This document shows positions 34,729 through 43,156 of a stretch of 64,000 nt of DNA, in pieces. The stretch spans positions 62,001 through 126,000 of the forward strand of contig JABAQT010000037.1 of assembly GCA_019187195.1 (NCBI GenBank), read 5' to 3'. Below the pieces are notes generated by a model that did no database searches, was not told where the DNA came from, and saw only the letters and a program-made list of their open reading frames with translations. The position numbers and the translations under genes are program-made. The stretch is from Bryobacteraceae bacterium (GTDB lineage Bacteria; Acidobacteriota; Terriglobia; Bryobacterales; Bryobacteraceae). Every line of letters starts with the position of its first letter. Position 1 is the stretch's first letter.

Positions 34729-35900
34729 AGCCTGATCTCCGCGTCCACGGGCATGTTGCCCTTCAATTCCTGGTTAGGATTCTCCACGTCGATCTTGACC
34801 CTGTAGACCAGCTTTACGCGTTCATCCTGGGTCTGGATCTGTTTAGGCGTAAATTCAGCCTCCGAGGCGATGTAGCTGATTTTTCCAACGTAGGTTTTTC
34901 CCGGAAAGGAGTCCGTCGCCAGCGTGACCTTGGCTCCGAGTTTCACGCGCCCGAGATCCTTCTCGCTGATGTAGGCGCGGAGCCAGGGATGGGCGAGATC
35001 GCCTATCGTGCACACGGTGGCTCCGGCGGCCACGACTTCGCCGGGTTCGGCTGACTTAACGAGGACGACGCCATCGAGCGGCGACAGAATAGCCGTGTCA
35101 TCGAGTTGCGTTTCGATAAGAGAAAGATTGGCCCGGGCGCGCTCGATCTCGGCGCGGCGCACGCTGATCTCCTGCTCGCGCCGCTGGAGTTCGATTTGAC
35201 TGGCGGCGGCAAGCTGCAAAGATGCCTTGGCGGCATCGAGTTGCGCGCGGGCGGCGGCGATAGTCTCCTTCCGTGGCCCTTCCCTTGCCAGTTCCAGCCG
35301 TTCGCGGGCCTGCCGCAGCGCCTGCGTGGTGCTCTCGAATTTCGCCTTGAACTGGTCGTACTGCGCCCGCGAAATATCCTCGTTGCTGAATAGAACCTGG
35401 GCGCGCTCCCAATCGGCCTTGGCCTGATCGTGCCAGGCGGCGGCATCGCGCACCTGCGCCTGTGCCGTCTGGATCTCCTGCGGCCGTGAACCGGCCATGA
35501 GTTCGGCAAGGCGCGCTTCGGCGCTCTCGACCCCGGCGCGCTTCAGGCGCAGGTCGCCTTCGATGTTGGCCTTCTGGAACCGCACCGCGGTGAGACTTTG
35601 CGCCAATTGCGCCCGCGCCGACTCGAGTCCGGCCAGTTCGCGCTGCTTCTGACTCAGGGTCGAGGACGGATCAATCCGGGCGATGAGCGCTCCCTTCGAA
35701 ACCTGCGAGCCTTCTTCGGCATGGAGCGTCACGAGGCGTCCGGACATCTTGAACGACATGTCCACCTGGGTCAACTCGATGTTGCCGGAGAGACGGATGA
35801 CGTTGGGGTCTTCCCTCGAGAAGAAGCCGCCGCGGACGAAGCCCGCTCCCGCGGCCGCGACCACAACAATGACAAGTGCGGCGCGTACGGATTTCTTCAT
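34725..35900 (-). CDS. HlyD/YbhG family membrane fusion protein
   Basis: A 391-residue periplasmic adaptor. An N-terminal anchor (residues 6-25) is followed by the biotinyl-lipoyl half (VIRLSGNIELTQVDMSFKM, GRLVTLHAEEGSQVSKGALIARID), a long coiled-coil hairpin (about 90-230, rich in Ala/Glu/Arg) and the beta-barrel half (DDTAILSPLDGVVLVKSAEPGEVV, KLGAKVTLATDSFPGKTY). It connects the inner-membrane ABC transporter to the TolC channel encoded just upstream. It is joined to both neighbours by 4-base overlaps. Confidence 0.9.
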   Translation of the reverse strand: MKKSVRAALVIVVVAAAGAGFVRGGFFSREDPNVIRLSGNIELTQVDMSFKMSGRLVTLHAEEGSQVSKGALIARIDPSSTLSQKQRELAGLESARAQLAQSLTAVRFQKANIEGDLRLKRAGVESAEARLAELMAGSRPQEIQTAQAQVRDAAAWHDQAKADWERAQVLFSNEDISRAQYDQFKAKFESTTQALRQARERLELAREGPRKETIAAARAQLDAAKASLQLAAASQIELQRREQEISVRRAEIERARANLSLIETQLDDTAILSPLDGVVLVKSAEPGEVVAAGATVCTIGDLAHPWLRAYISEKDLGRVKLGAKVTLATDSFPGKTYVGKISYIASEAEFTPKQIQTQDERVKLVYRVKIDVENPNQELKGNMPVDAEIRL

Positions 35901-37216
35901 GGCAGATACCTTTCCACGGCTCCGATGGCCGTACCAAGATCGAGCCGCGCCAGGTTGTATTCGAAGAGCGCGGAGATACGATTGTCGCGGGCCCGGACGA
36001 GCCGCGTTTGCGCGTCCGTGACCTCAATCGAGTTCGTGACGCCGGCCTTGTAGCGGCGTTCGGCCTGCTCGAGTTCCTTCCCGGCGAGCGCCAGGCCCCC
36101 GGAAGCTGTTTTCACCTGAAGGTCGGCGGATCTGAGATTGTCGAAGGCGACGCGCAATTCCAGTTCAAGCTGGCGGCGGAGATCCTTTGTCCGTGCCTGC
36201 TCGACTCTCCATTGCGAGGCGGATTCCGCGCGGCGGGCGTCGCGCCGGCCGCCATCGAAGACGGGGACACGGAGCGACAAGCCGACGGTGCGCGTGGCGC
36301 GGGAAGCGCCAAATTCGGGGCCAATCGATCCGTAATCGCCGAAAGCCGCGAGCGAGGGGAGCCGCTCCATCTTCTCCGCCGAGTAGCCGAGCCTGGCGGC
36401 GAGTTCCCGCTCCTGCTGCGCCTTGAAATCCGGCCGCGTCCGGATGGCGGATTCCAGCGCCTGCGCGAAGCTGATGGGTTCGAGGGGCTGGTAGGAGAGC
36501 TTGTCGCTGAGTTCGATGGTGGTTTCGAGGTCCAGATCGAGGACGCGAAGCAACTGGAGGCGCGCGCGGGTGCGTTCGTTTTCGGCAATTTGCAGGCGCT
36601 GGCGCTCATTGGCGATCTGCACCTCGGCGCGAGTCACCTCAATACCCGTTCCCGTGCCCGCGCGCTTTTGCGTATCGGCCAGCCGCTCGAGCGCTTCGGC
36701 GAGATCGAGGTTCGCCTTTGCGGTCTCGACACGGGCATCCGCCTGGAGAGCGGTGAGATAGGCGCGGACCACCTGATCCGTAACCGCATGACGCGTATTT
36801 TCCCTCTCGCTGCGCGCGGCCACGGCTCCGGCGCGCGCGGATTGATAGCGCCGGATGGAGCTGAAATCGAAGACGGACTGGGTGATGCTGGCGCGTGCGT
36901 CGATGACGGCAAACGGCCCGGCGAACGTGGAAAAGCGATAGCCGGGAATTGAAGGAAACTGAATGCCGAACGCCGCGAGATTGCGTGTGGCGTCCTGGTA
37001 GTTGAAGGAGCCATCGAGGTTCGGGAGCAGCGAGGCACGAACCTCGAGCGCGCGCGCATCGGCCTGCTTTACGGCTTCACCGGCTATGCCGACGCGGATG
37101 TTGCCTTCGGGCGCAAGCGCGATCTCGATAGCCCTGCGGAGACTCAACCGCAAGGTCTGCTGAGAGAGCGCAACAGACGCGGTGGAAAGGAGCAGGATGC
37201 CGAGGCGCAATTTCAT
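35897..37216 (-). CDS. TolC family outer-membrane efflux channel
   Basis: A 439-residue outer-membrane factor with a signal peptide (MKLRLGILLLSTASVALS). It shows the internal duplication of TolC proteins: helical stretches such as ITQSVFDFSSIRRYQSARAGAVAARSE in part, and LEQAERRYKAGVTNSIEVTDAQTRLVRA near the end, which is the conserved RY.AG..... ..D.Q..L pattern. It supplies the exit duct of the efflux system. The frame extends 22 codons further but overlaps the TetR gene, so the ATG at 37216, which overlaps the TetR stop by 4 bases, is used. Confidence 0.9.
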   Translation of the reverse strand: MKLRLGILLLSTASVALSQQTLRLSLRRAIEIALAPEGNIRVGIAGEAVKQADARALEVRASLLPNLDGSFNYQDATRNLAAFGIQFPSIPGYRFSTFAGPFAVIDARASITQSVFDFSSIRRYQSARAGAVAARSERENTRHAVTDQVVRAYLTALQADARVETAKANLDLAEALERLADTQKRAGTGTGIEVTRAEVQIANERQRLQIAENERTRARLQLLRVLDLDLETTIELSDKLSYQPLEPISFAQALESAIRTRPDFKAQQERELAARLGYSAEKMERLPSLAAFGDYGSIGPEFGASRATRTVGLSLRVPVFDGGRRDARRAESASQWRVEQARTKDLRRQLELELRVAFDNLRSADLQVKTASGGLALAGKELEQAERRYKAGVTNSIEVTDAQTRLVRARDNRISALFEYNLARLDLGTAIGAVERYLP

Positions 37217-37851
37217 AGAGTGCTCCCGAGCGGAGGAGCCTTCAGGCCGGCGGCCGAAAAGGCGATGAGGTACGCCGCGCACCTGGCGGGCTCAAGCGCC
37301 GGGAAGCGCCCCTCCGTGATGACGTGAAGGGCTCCGGCGGAGGACATCATCTGCGCGAATGCGCCCATGACGAACAGAAGACGCAACATCACTTCATTTG
37401 GAGGAACGTGCGGAAGGGAGCGCACAAAGGCCTCGGAGAAGCGCTGAACGATAGGTTGCAGATGACGTTCGAAGATGCGCTTGAAGACCGGCTTCTGCTC
37501 GAGGTAGAGCATCCGGACGATGAGGCGCGGAACCATGGAGCCGGCTTCGAGGATGGGACGCAGGAAGGCGTCGAGGAGATTTTCGACGGCCACGGGTTTG
37601 CCGTCTGCTTCGGCTTCGAAGGCGGCGAGAAGTTCGAGGCGGCGGTGGTTGATCGGGGTGGCGCGGCGGGCAATAGTGGCATCGAGGAGAGCTTCCTTGG
37701 ACTGGAAGTGGTAGTTGACGGCGGCGAGGTTGACGGAGGCTCGAGCGGTGATCATGCGGAGGGAAGTGGCGTCGAAGCCGTGATCGGCGAAGAGGAGTTC
37801 GGCGGCATCGAGGATACGGTCTTTGGTAGGGGGTAGAGGCGGGGTGGGCAT
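37213..37851 (-). CDS. TetR/CecR family repressor of the efflux operon
   Basis: A 212-residue regulator. The N-terminal helix-turn-helix is canonical: TKDRILDAAELLFADHGFDATS, then MITARASVNLAAVNYHFQSKEALLDATI. The C-terminal ligand domain (about 80-210) is like that of CecR (YbiH), which controls ybhGFSR in E. coli. It is the first gene of the operon, so it represses its own synthesis. The ATG at 37851 is chosen because an earlier ATG at 37887 lies within the operator-like palindrome. A likely inducer is an antibiotic or other hydrophobic compound (inference). Confidence 0.9.
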   Translation of the reverse strand: MPTPPLPPTKDRILDAAELLFADHGFDATSLRMITARASVNLAAVNYHFQSKEALLDATIARRATPINHRRLELLAAFEAEADGKPVAVENLLDAFLRPILEAGSMVPRLIVRMLYLEQKPVFKRIFERHLQPIVQRFSEAFVRSLPHVPPNEVMLRLLFVMGAFAQMMSSAGALHVITEGRFPALEPARCAAYLIAFSAAGLKAPPLGSTL

Positions 37852-37862
37852 AATTAAACAGT

Positions 37863-37894
37863 CGTATGTTTGAATCGAACAATTCAATCATACG
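37863..37894. promoter_or_regulatory. TetR operator palindrome of the efflux operon
   Basis: A 32-base dyad with 13-base arms, CGTATGTTTGAAT and ATTCAATCATACG, matching at 12 of 13 positions around a 6-base centre. It lies 12 bases upstream of the TetR start codon. Size, symmetry and position are those of an autoregulatory TetR-family site. The surrounding DNA is AT-rich compared with the rest of the window. Confidence 0.75.
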
Positions 37895-38118
37895 ATGGTT
37901 TTATTTTCTCCGCAAGCAAAAAATTATCGCAATCTTCGAACGCCGTGCGGCGGCGGGCGCGGGCGAAGCCACGCGGCATTCTATATACTATTTTTTCAGC
38001 CATTTGCGGATTAGCGACAGGCCGATTGGGAGGCCCACCTGTAACAGTTGCGGCTCCTGGTTCACTATCCAGTTGGCGGAAGAGCTTATTTCACCGTTAA
38101 AGGAAGCCAGCGACACTG

Positions 38119-38745
38119 ATGACCCATGCCGAAGCGAAAGCGCTCGGAGCCGTCGAGAAATACCTTCTGAATGAACTGTCGCCAGATCAATGCGACGAGT
38201 TTGAAGAGCATTATTTTGTCTGCCGGCAGTGCGCCGAGGAAGTGGAGGTGTTGTCCGACACGGTAGAGGTGATCCGCAAGGGGGTATCCGTCAATCCACC
38301 GAAAGCGGGGGGCGGGATATGGCGCCTTCTCGACCGGCCCATTGCGGCTCGCATCAGCTACCTTTGCGCGTTGGGGCTCGCGGCGATCGTGGCCTACCAG
38401 CAGGCTGTGACACTTCCGCGATTGAGGGCGGAACTCGACCAGCCGCAAGCGGTTTTGAAACTGACTCCAAACGTGCAACCCCGGGGAGCGGCCGGCCAAT
38501 TCCAGTTTCTCGAGATACCGGTCCGGTTCCAGCCTGGGTTCGCATCGTACCGGGTGGATTTCATGAATAGCAACGGCCGGGTCATCCAGCAGCGGCTCTT
38601 TGCAGCGCAACAGGCGGAGGCAACCGAAACGCTGATCTGGCCAAACCGTCAGGGGGTCCGGGGGAAGGTTCAGATCCAGGTGTACGGATTGAATGCGGGG
38701 TTCGCGCCCCAACACCTGGAAGACGTTACATTCTATATCCCATGA
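38119..38745 (+). CDS. Zinc-finger anti-sigma-like membrane protein
   Basis: A 208-residue protein with an N-terminal putative zinc finger of the anti-sigma type: Cys25, His31, Cys35 and Cys38 in SPDQCDEFEEHYFVCRQCAE. A single membrane segment (about 79-94, YLCALGLAAIVAY) separates this cytosolic part from a periplasmic beta-rich domain of about 110 residues. Anti-sigma factors of this type usually follow an ECF sigma gene, but none is present upstream. A sequence resembling a -10 box, TATACT, lies at 37984-37989 without a clear -35. Its stop overlaps an ATG of the next frame, so it heads a three-gene unit. Confidence 0.72.
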   Translation: MTHAEAKALGAVEKYLLNELSPDQCDEFEEHYFVCRQCAEEVEVLSDTVEVIRKGVSVNPPKAGGGIWRLLDRPIAARISYLCALGLAAIVAYQQAVTLPRLRAELDQPQAVLKLTPNVQPRGAAGQFQFLEIPVRFQPGFASYRVDFMNSNGRVIQQRLFAAQQAEATETLIWPNRQGVRGKVQIQVYGLNAGFAPQHLEDVTFYIP

Positions 38746-38765
38746 TGAAACCTCGAGGAGGAACG

Positions 38766-39578
38766 ATGGTCCCATCCACGTTCTTGTACCGCGGCCATGC
38801 GGCCGTTATCGGAGGGTCGTTACGGCGGCCGGTCTCCAAGCCCATAAACGGCGCGGCGGCGAGCGTCTTGACGCACGCGGGTGGATTTCATTCGAGCCGC
38901 GTTCAGAACTATGATTTGGACAATATTGTGAAGTTCACGCTGGGGACGACGGAGGTTTCCGGAAGCCGGGCGGCGGATGGCTCCTACGCGTGCTACGTCT
39001 CCGCCGTCGTCGAGAACCTCAATGTCTATAACCAGGTGACGGCGGACCGCATTGCCGGACATCTGAGCAGCCGTCTGGAGAAAGATGGCGCGGAGATGGA
39101 GATTCTGTCTTTCGGGACGATGTTTACGAACCTGCGGATCGGCGGGGTGCCGGTGGAACCCCAGTTGGCGCACGAACTGTTCGGCAGGTTGAAGACGCAT
39201 GGGGCGTTTCTGGACGCCTGGCACAACACGGAGCACTCAGACCACGCGGCGCTGCGATCGGCCGTTCGCAAGTGGTACCACAGCCCGGAGGATGAGAGGG
39301 CCGAAGAGGCCGCGGGGGCGCCGATCCTGCCGCAGCGGATGACGCGCGACGGGATGGTGAGAGCCAGCCTCTTCAACGGATTCACAAGCGAGCCGGGTCA
39401 CGTGAAGCGGACGGGATTCGAAATCACCCTGCCGAACTTTGGAACCATCATCCTGGCGGAGTTATTCATCGGGAAGGATACGCGGCGGTTGAACATGCTG
39501 CGTTTGAAGATGGGCTCCCCGGTGGAGGGAGACATGGACGTAGCGGGGCTCGATCTGAACGGATCACTCTACCCCTAG
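38766..39578 (+). CDS. Unrecognised protein between anti-sigma-like and CHAT genes
   Basis: A 270-residue protein with no recognised domain. The first 45 residues are Ala/Gly/Ser-rich without a clear signal peptide. The rest is beta-rich, with DNIVKFTLGTTEVSG, YACYVSAVVENLNVYN and GFEITLPNFGTIILAELFIG, resembling an exterior ligand or cargo domain. The ATG at 38766 is chosen because a strong AGGAGG site lies just before it; two earlier ATGs (38742, 38745) overlap the previous stop but lack such a site. It precedes a CHAT lipoprotein gene by 27 bases. Function unknown. Confidence 0.7.
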   Translation: MVPSTFLYRGHAAVIGGSLRRPVSKPINGAAASVLTHAGGFHSSRVQNYDLDNIVKFTLGTTEVSGSRAADGSYACYVSAVVENLNVYNQVTADRIAGHLSSRLEKDGAEMEILSFGTMFTNLRIGGVPVEPQLAHELFGRLKTHGAFLDAWHNTEHSDHAALRSAVRKWYHSPEDERAEEAAGAPILPQRMTRDGMVRASLFNGFTSEPGHVKRTGFEITLPNFGTIILAELFIGKDTRRLNMLRLKMGSPVEGDMDVAGLDLNGSLYP

Positions 39579-39605
39579 GGCGGCCGGCGCTATAGAATGT
39601 AACCG

Positions 39606-41999
39606 TTGCGCCGGGCCGTACTTTTCGTCTCTCTACTGCTGCTTTCCGCCTGCGGAAGGAACAGTTGCGAAGCGCTCTACCGGCAGGCAAGCCGGGACTA
39701 CGCGGCGGGGGAACTTGCCTCGGTCAGCGCGTTTCTGCAAGCGGGGTTGAAGAAGCAGTGGACGCCCGCTTGCGAATGGCGCCTGCGTCTGCTGCTGGCC
39801 GATGTGCTGGGCGCGCTGCGGCGGATGGAGCAGGCGCTGGATGTCCTCGGGGACCGGCCTCCCGATGAGTCCATGGGGAAGGAAGCCGCATTCCGTTACC
39901 GGATGCTGAGGGGATACTCACTCGCCTTCATCAGGGGGCCGGAGGCAGGATTCGCCCTGCTCGAGGAAGCAGCGGGGATCGCGCGGGCGGAGGGTAACAG
40001 CGGCTGGGAGGCGGACGCGCTGCGCCGGTTGGGAAACCTGAACTTTTTGACGCAGAGGACGGAGGAGGCCGGGAAGGACTTCCATACGGCATTGGCAAAA
40101 GCCATCGCCGCCGGAGACGAGCGCCTGCAAAGCGAGATTTACGGCAGTCTCGGCTTTTTCTACTTCCAGCATGACCGCATGGCGGAAGCGGCGCGCTATT
40201 TCGAGAGATCCATCGAAATGACGCGGAAAACGGGGAACGTTTTTTACGAGGCGAAGACGCGCGGCAATCTGGCGCTTGTGTATCTAACGTTCGGCGAGCC
40301 GCTGGCGGCGCTCAAGGAATTGCAGTTCGCCGAAAGGGTGGCGCGAGAGAAGGGGCAGACGGACGACCGGCTGCGGTGGCTGCTGAACCTGGGCAACGTG
40401 CAGTACAACCTGCGCCAATACGGAACCGCGGAGAGCTACTACAAGCAGGGACTCGAGATGGCGGGGAACAATCCCGACGTGGCCGCGTCGTTTCTGACCG
40501 ATCTCTCGCTCGCCGTGCTGCGGCGCAAGGATTACGACGCCGCGGAGGCGTACATCGCACGGGCGCGCGCGATGCGGGAGAAGGCGGGAGGGGACTTGCG
40601 GTTCACCATTCTGACCGAAGCCGAAATCGCGCACGCGCGGGGAGACGTTGAGAAAGCACGGCGGAAACTCGCATCACTGCTCGAACGGAACACCCTGCCG
40701 CCGCTGCTGCGGATGCAGGTGGAATCGGAGTTGGGGAGCGTTTTTGAAGACATGAGGGACGCGGCGCGCGCGGAACAGCACTACCGCAATGCGCTCGAAT
40801 CGGGCGCGCGGGCGAAGGCGACCCTCGCGTCTCCATCGGAGAAGGTGCGGTTCGCGGGGGTGTTGGAGTCAGCCTACCACCGTTATGTTCGCTGCCTGTA
40901 CCGCGAGGGGAAGCTGGACAGGGCGCTGGCGGCGACCGAGATGAGCCGCGACGTGGAGCGGGAGGGGCCGGAGCCCACGATGCGCGCGCGGACGCTGCAA
41001 GAGGCGGCGAGACGCGAAAACGCCGTCATCCTCAGCTACTGGCTCGATGCGGAGGAGTCCCTGGTGTGGGTGATCACGTCGAGCGCCGTGAGAGTGCGGA
41101 GCCTTGGGCCGCGGAGAGAGATCGAAGAACTGGTGGAGAAGGCGAGCGAGGAGACGTATGGAGTTCGCCGGAGCGCGTACAGCGCGGCCGCGCGGCGGTT
41201 GTTCGAGGTTCTGGTGGAGAATGTGCTCCCCCCGGAGAATCGCAAAGGACGGTTTCTCGTGACCGCCAACGGAGCTCTGGCGTACTGGAACATGGAAGCC
41301 ATGGTCGCCGGTCCGGCTCCACACTATTGGATCCGTGAGGCGAGTGTGACCTATGTCCGCAACCTGCGTTCACTGCTCAGGCGGCACGCCGAACGTCCGC
41401 GGCGAATCCGGGCGCTGATCATTGGAAACCCCACATCGCCGAACGCGGAGTTTCCGGCGCTGCCTCACGCCGGCGAAGAGGTGGCGGCGGTGCGGAAGGC
41501 GATCGAGGGAAGCGGGGAGGTCACCGTGAAGGAAGGACAGGACGCCACCGTGGATGCTTTCAGGAATGCAAACCCGGCCGGCTACGACTACGTGCATTTC
41601 GCTTCCCACGCGCTATCGAGCAGCAGCGAGCCGCTCGAATCAGCATTGATCCTGAGCCCTTCCGGTTCCGGGTTCAAGCTGACCGCGGGAACCATTCTGA
41701 GGACCCCGTTGCATGCGCGGTTGGTGAGCCTCGCCTCCTGCCGCAGCGCCGGGGAGCGCGTGACGTCGGGAGGGCTGGTGGGCCTGGCATGGGCATTTCT
41801 CGAAGCCGGAGCGCAGTATGTGGCGGCGAGCCTGCGCGATGTGGACGACGCCGCCTCGCGTGAGATGTCCACGCGTCTGTACGAAGGCTTGAGCAAGGGG
41901 CAATCACCGGAGACGGCGCTGCACGCGGCCAAGGTGGCGATGCTCGAAGGGCGGTACGGAGAACCGGTGTATTGGGCTCCCTGGATCCTGTTGCGCTAG
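39606..41999 (+). CDS. TPR-CHAT domain lipoprotein, caspase-like
   Basis: A 797-residue protein. A lipoprotein signal ends at Cys16 (VSLLLLSACG). Residues about 20-450 are tetratricopeptide-type helical repeats (NSGWEADALRRLGNLNFL, EIYGSLGFFYFQHDRMAEAARYF in part, RWLLNLGNVQYNLRQYGTAE). The CHAT peptidase domain fills about 540-797, with the catalytic His668 in DYVHFASHAL and Cys712 in LVSLASCRSA. The dyad is intact, so a cysteine protease of the separase/caspase clan is likely. The start is a TTG right after an in-frame stop; no other start is possible nearby. The lipid anchor places it in the envelope. Confidence 0.87.
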   Translation: MRRAVLFVSLLLLSACGRNSCEALYRQASRDYAAGELASVSAFLQAGLKKQWTPACEWRLRLLLADVLGALRRMEQALDVLGDRPPDESMGKEAAFRYRMLRGYSLAFIRGPEAGFALLEEAAGIARAEGNSGWEADALRRLGNLNFLTQRTEEAGKDFHTALAKAIAAGDERLQSEIYGSLGFFYFQHDRMAEAARYFERSIEMTRKTGNVFYEAKTRGNLALVYLTFGEPLAALKELQFAERVAREKGQTDDRLRWLLNLGNVQYNLRQYGTAESYYKQGLEMAGNNPDVAASFLTDLSLAVLRRKDYDAAEAYIARARAMREKAGGDLRFTILTEAEIAHARGDVEKARRKLASLLERNTLPPLLRMQVESELGSVFEDMRDAARAEQHYRNALESGARAKATLASPSEKVRFAGVLESAYHRYVRCLYREGKLDRALAATEMSRDVEREGPEPTMRARTLQEAARRENAVILSYWLDAEESLVWVITSSAVRVRSLGPRREIEELVEKASEETYGVRRSAYSAAARRLFEVLVENVLPPENRKGRFLVTANGALAYWNMEAMVAGPAPHYWIREASVTYVRNLRSLLRRHAERPRRIRALIIGNPTSPNAEFPALPHAGEEVAAVRKAIEGSGEVTVKEGQDATVDAFRNANPAGYDYVHFASHALSSSSEPLESALILSPSGSGFKLTAGTILRTPLHARLVSLASCRSAGERVTSGGLVGLAWAFLEAGAQYVAASLRDVDDAASREMSTRLYEGLSKGQSPETALHAAKVAMLEGRYGEPVYWAPWILLR

Positions 42000-42001
42000 G
42001 G

Positions 42002-43156
42002 CTATCTTTGTCCGGTCCCCGAACCGAGATTGCGGTAGAGCTTCAGGTTTCTTGTAGCCGAACCGATACAGGCCACATCCACTCGCCTGTCGCCATCGAA
42101 ATCGGCAATGGCGCACCCGGCGGCGGCGATGCCGCCCTTGTCGATGGCGTGCCGCTCCCACTTGATGCCCTTGCGAGCCGCCTGATAGTAGTAGACGCTG
42201 CGCGTGGGACCGCGAAATCCCGCAATCAGTTCATCGCGCCCGTCGCCATCGAGGTCAGCGGCATGCAGCGTGTGCCCGTCGTGGTCCTCGCTGCTGATCA
42301 CCGTTCGCTCCCACCGGGAGCCTTTGCGGAAGTACACACAAACCTGGTTGCCATGCCACGGGTCGATGCTCGCCAGGAAGCGCTTTTTTCCGAGTTTCGC
42401 CACCAGCACTTCGCTCGATCCGCTCTTGGGCCATGGAGCCGTGTCTCCCGGATTCAGGAGTTGCGGCCTGGCTCCCGGCCGGGCCGGGCGCAGCAGGTGG
42501 AGTCCCTGGAAATTCGCCGTCAGAAGATCATCGGCGCCGTCGCCATCCCAATCGAACACGAAAATGCCGTGCAGCACGCCATCGAGCGAATCGTCGATCA
42601 TTTCGCGCTTCCAGCGCGGCGGACGGTACATCACGATGGGGATGTGGCCGCGGTAATCGGGCGGCTCGGCGGTGGGCCCGGTGAGCGGCGCGTTCACCAC
42701 CGCGTTGCCGCCCGGCAGGTGGATGGGGCGCAGCCGGTGGGAGGTCCTGAGCCGGTCGATCTCGCGGATCTTCCAGGGTTGGCGCGGATTGCCGCCGCTT
42801 TCGGCGAGCCACACGATCCCCAGGCTGTTCCGGGCCACGTTGGCGAACTCCGAGGCGATCACCAGTTCGGGAATTCCGTCTCCGGTGGCATCGAGCGGTG
42901 CGGCGTTGATCATGCGGTTCATTCCGCCCGCTATCACATGGCGCTCCCACGACGGGTTCTCGAACCACACCAGTTCCTTCATCCCGCTGGCGAGAGCAAG
43001 CAGATCGGGCTTTCCGTCGTGGTTCAGGTCGACGGCCTGCAACTGGTATCCGCCGGCCAGGTCAGTGGCGAGCGTGCGCTCTTCAAAGCGAATTTGCGCG
43101 GCTGTTGGCGGCGCGAAAAGAAACAGAAGAAGAATGATCACTTTTTTCCTAACCAC
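42002..43156 (-). CDS. Exported FG-GAP/VCBS repeat protein
   Basis: A 384-residue protein with a signal peptide (VIILLLFLFAPPTAAQ). It carries several calcium-binding FG-GAP type repeats, each with a DxDxDGxxD loop: DLNHDGKPDLLAL, DATGDGIPELVIA, DWDGDGADDLLTA, DLDGDGRDELIAG and DFDGDRRVDVACIG. These form a seven-bladed integrin-like propeller, as in aldos-2-ulose-dehydratase-like and surface proteins. Its start overlaps the end of the TonB receptor gene by 19 bases, suggesting both are made together; it may bind the imported glycan. Confidence 0.8.
   Translation of the reverse strand: MVRKKVIILLLFLFAPPTAAQIRFEERTLATDLAGGYQLQAVDLNHDGKPDLLALASGMKELVWFENPSWERHVIAGGMNRMINAAPLDATGDGIPELVIASEFANVARNSLGIVWLAESGGNPRQPWKIREIDRLRTSHRLRPIHLPGGNAVVNAPLTGPTAEPPDYRGHIPIVMYRPPRWKREMIDDSLDGVLHGIFVFDWDGDGADDLLTANFQGLHLLRPARPGARPQLLNPGDTAPWPKSGSSEVLVAKLGKKRFLASIDPWHGNQVCVYFRKGSRWERTVISSEDHDGHTLHAADLDGDGRDELIAGFRGPTRSVYYYQAARKGIKWERHAIDKGGIAAAGCAIADFDGDRRVDVACIGSATRNLKLYRNLGSGTGQR

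Noticed and set aside
37870-38174. A 102-codon plus frame upstream of the anti-sigma-like gene that might be the missing sigma factor
   Set aside because: It lacks any sigma region 2 or 4 motif and begins inside the TetR operator.
39606-41999. Type III-E CRISPR protease (Craspase) because of TPR plus CHAT
   Set aside because: The protein has a lipoprotein signal and no Cas protein or array is nearby, so it is an envelope protein of another system.
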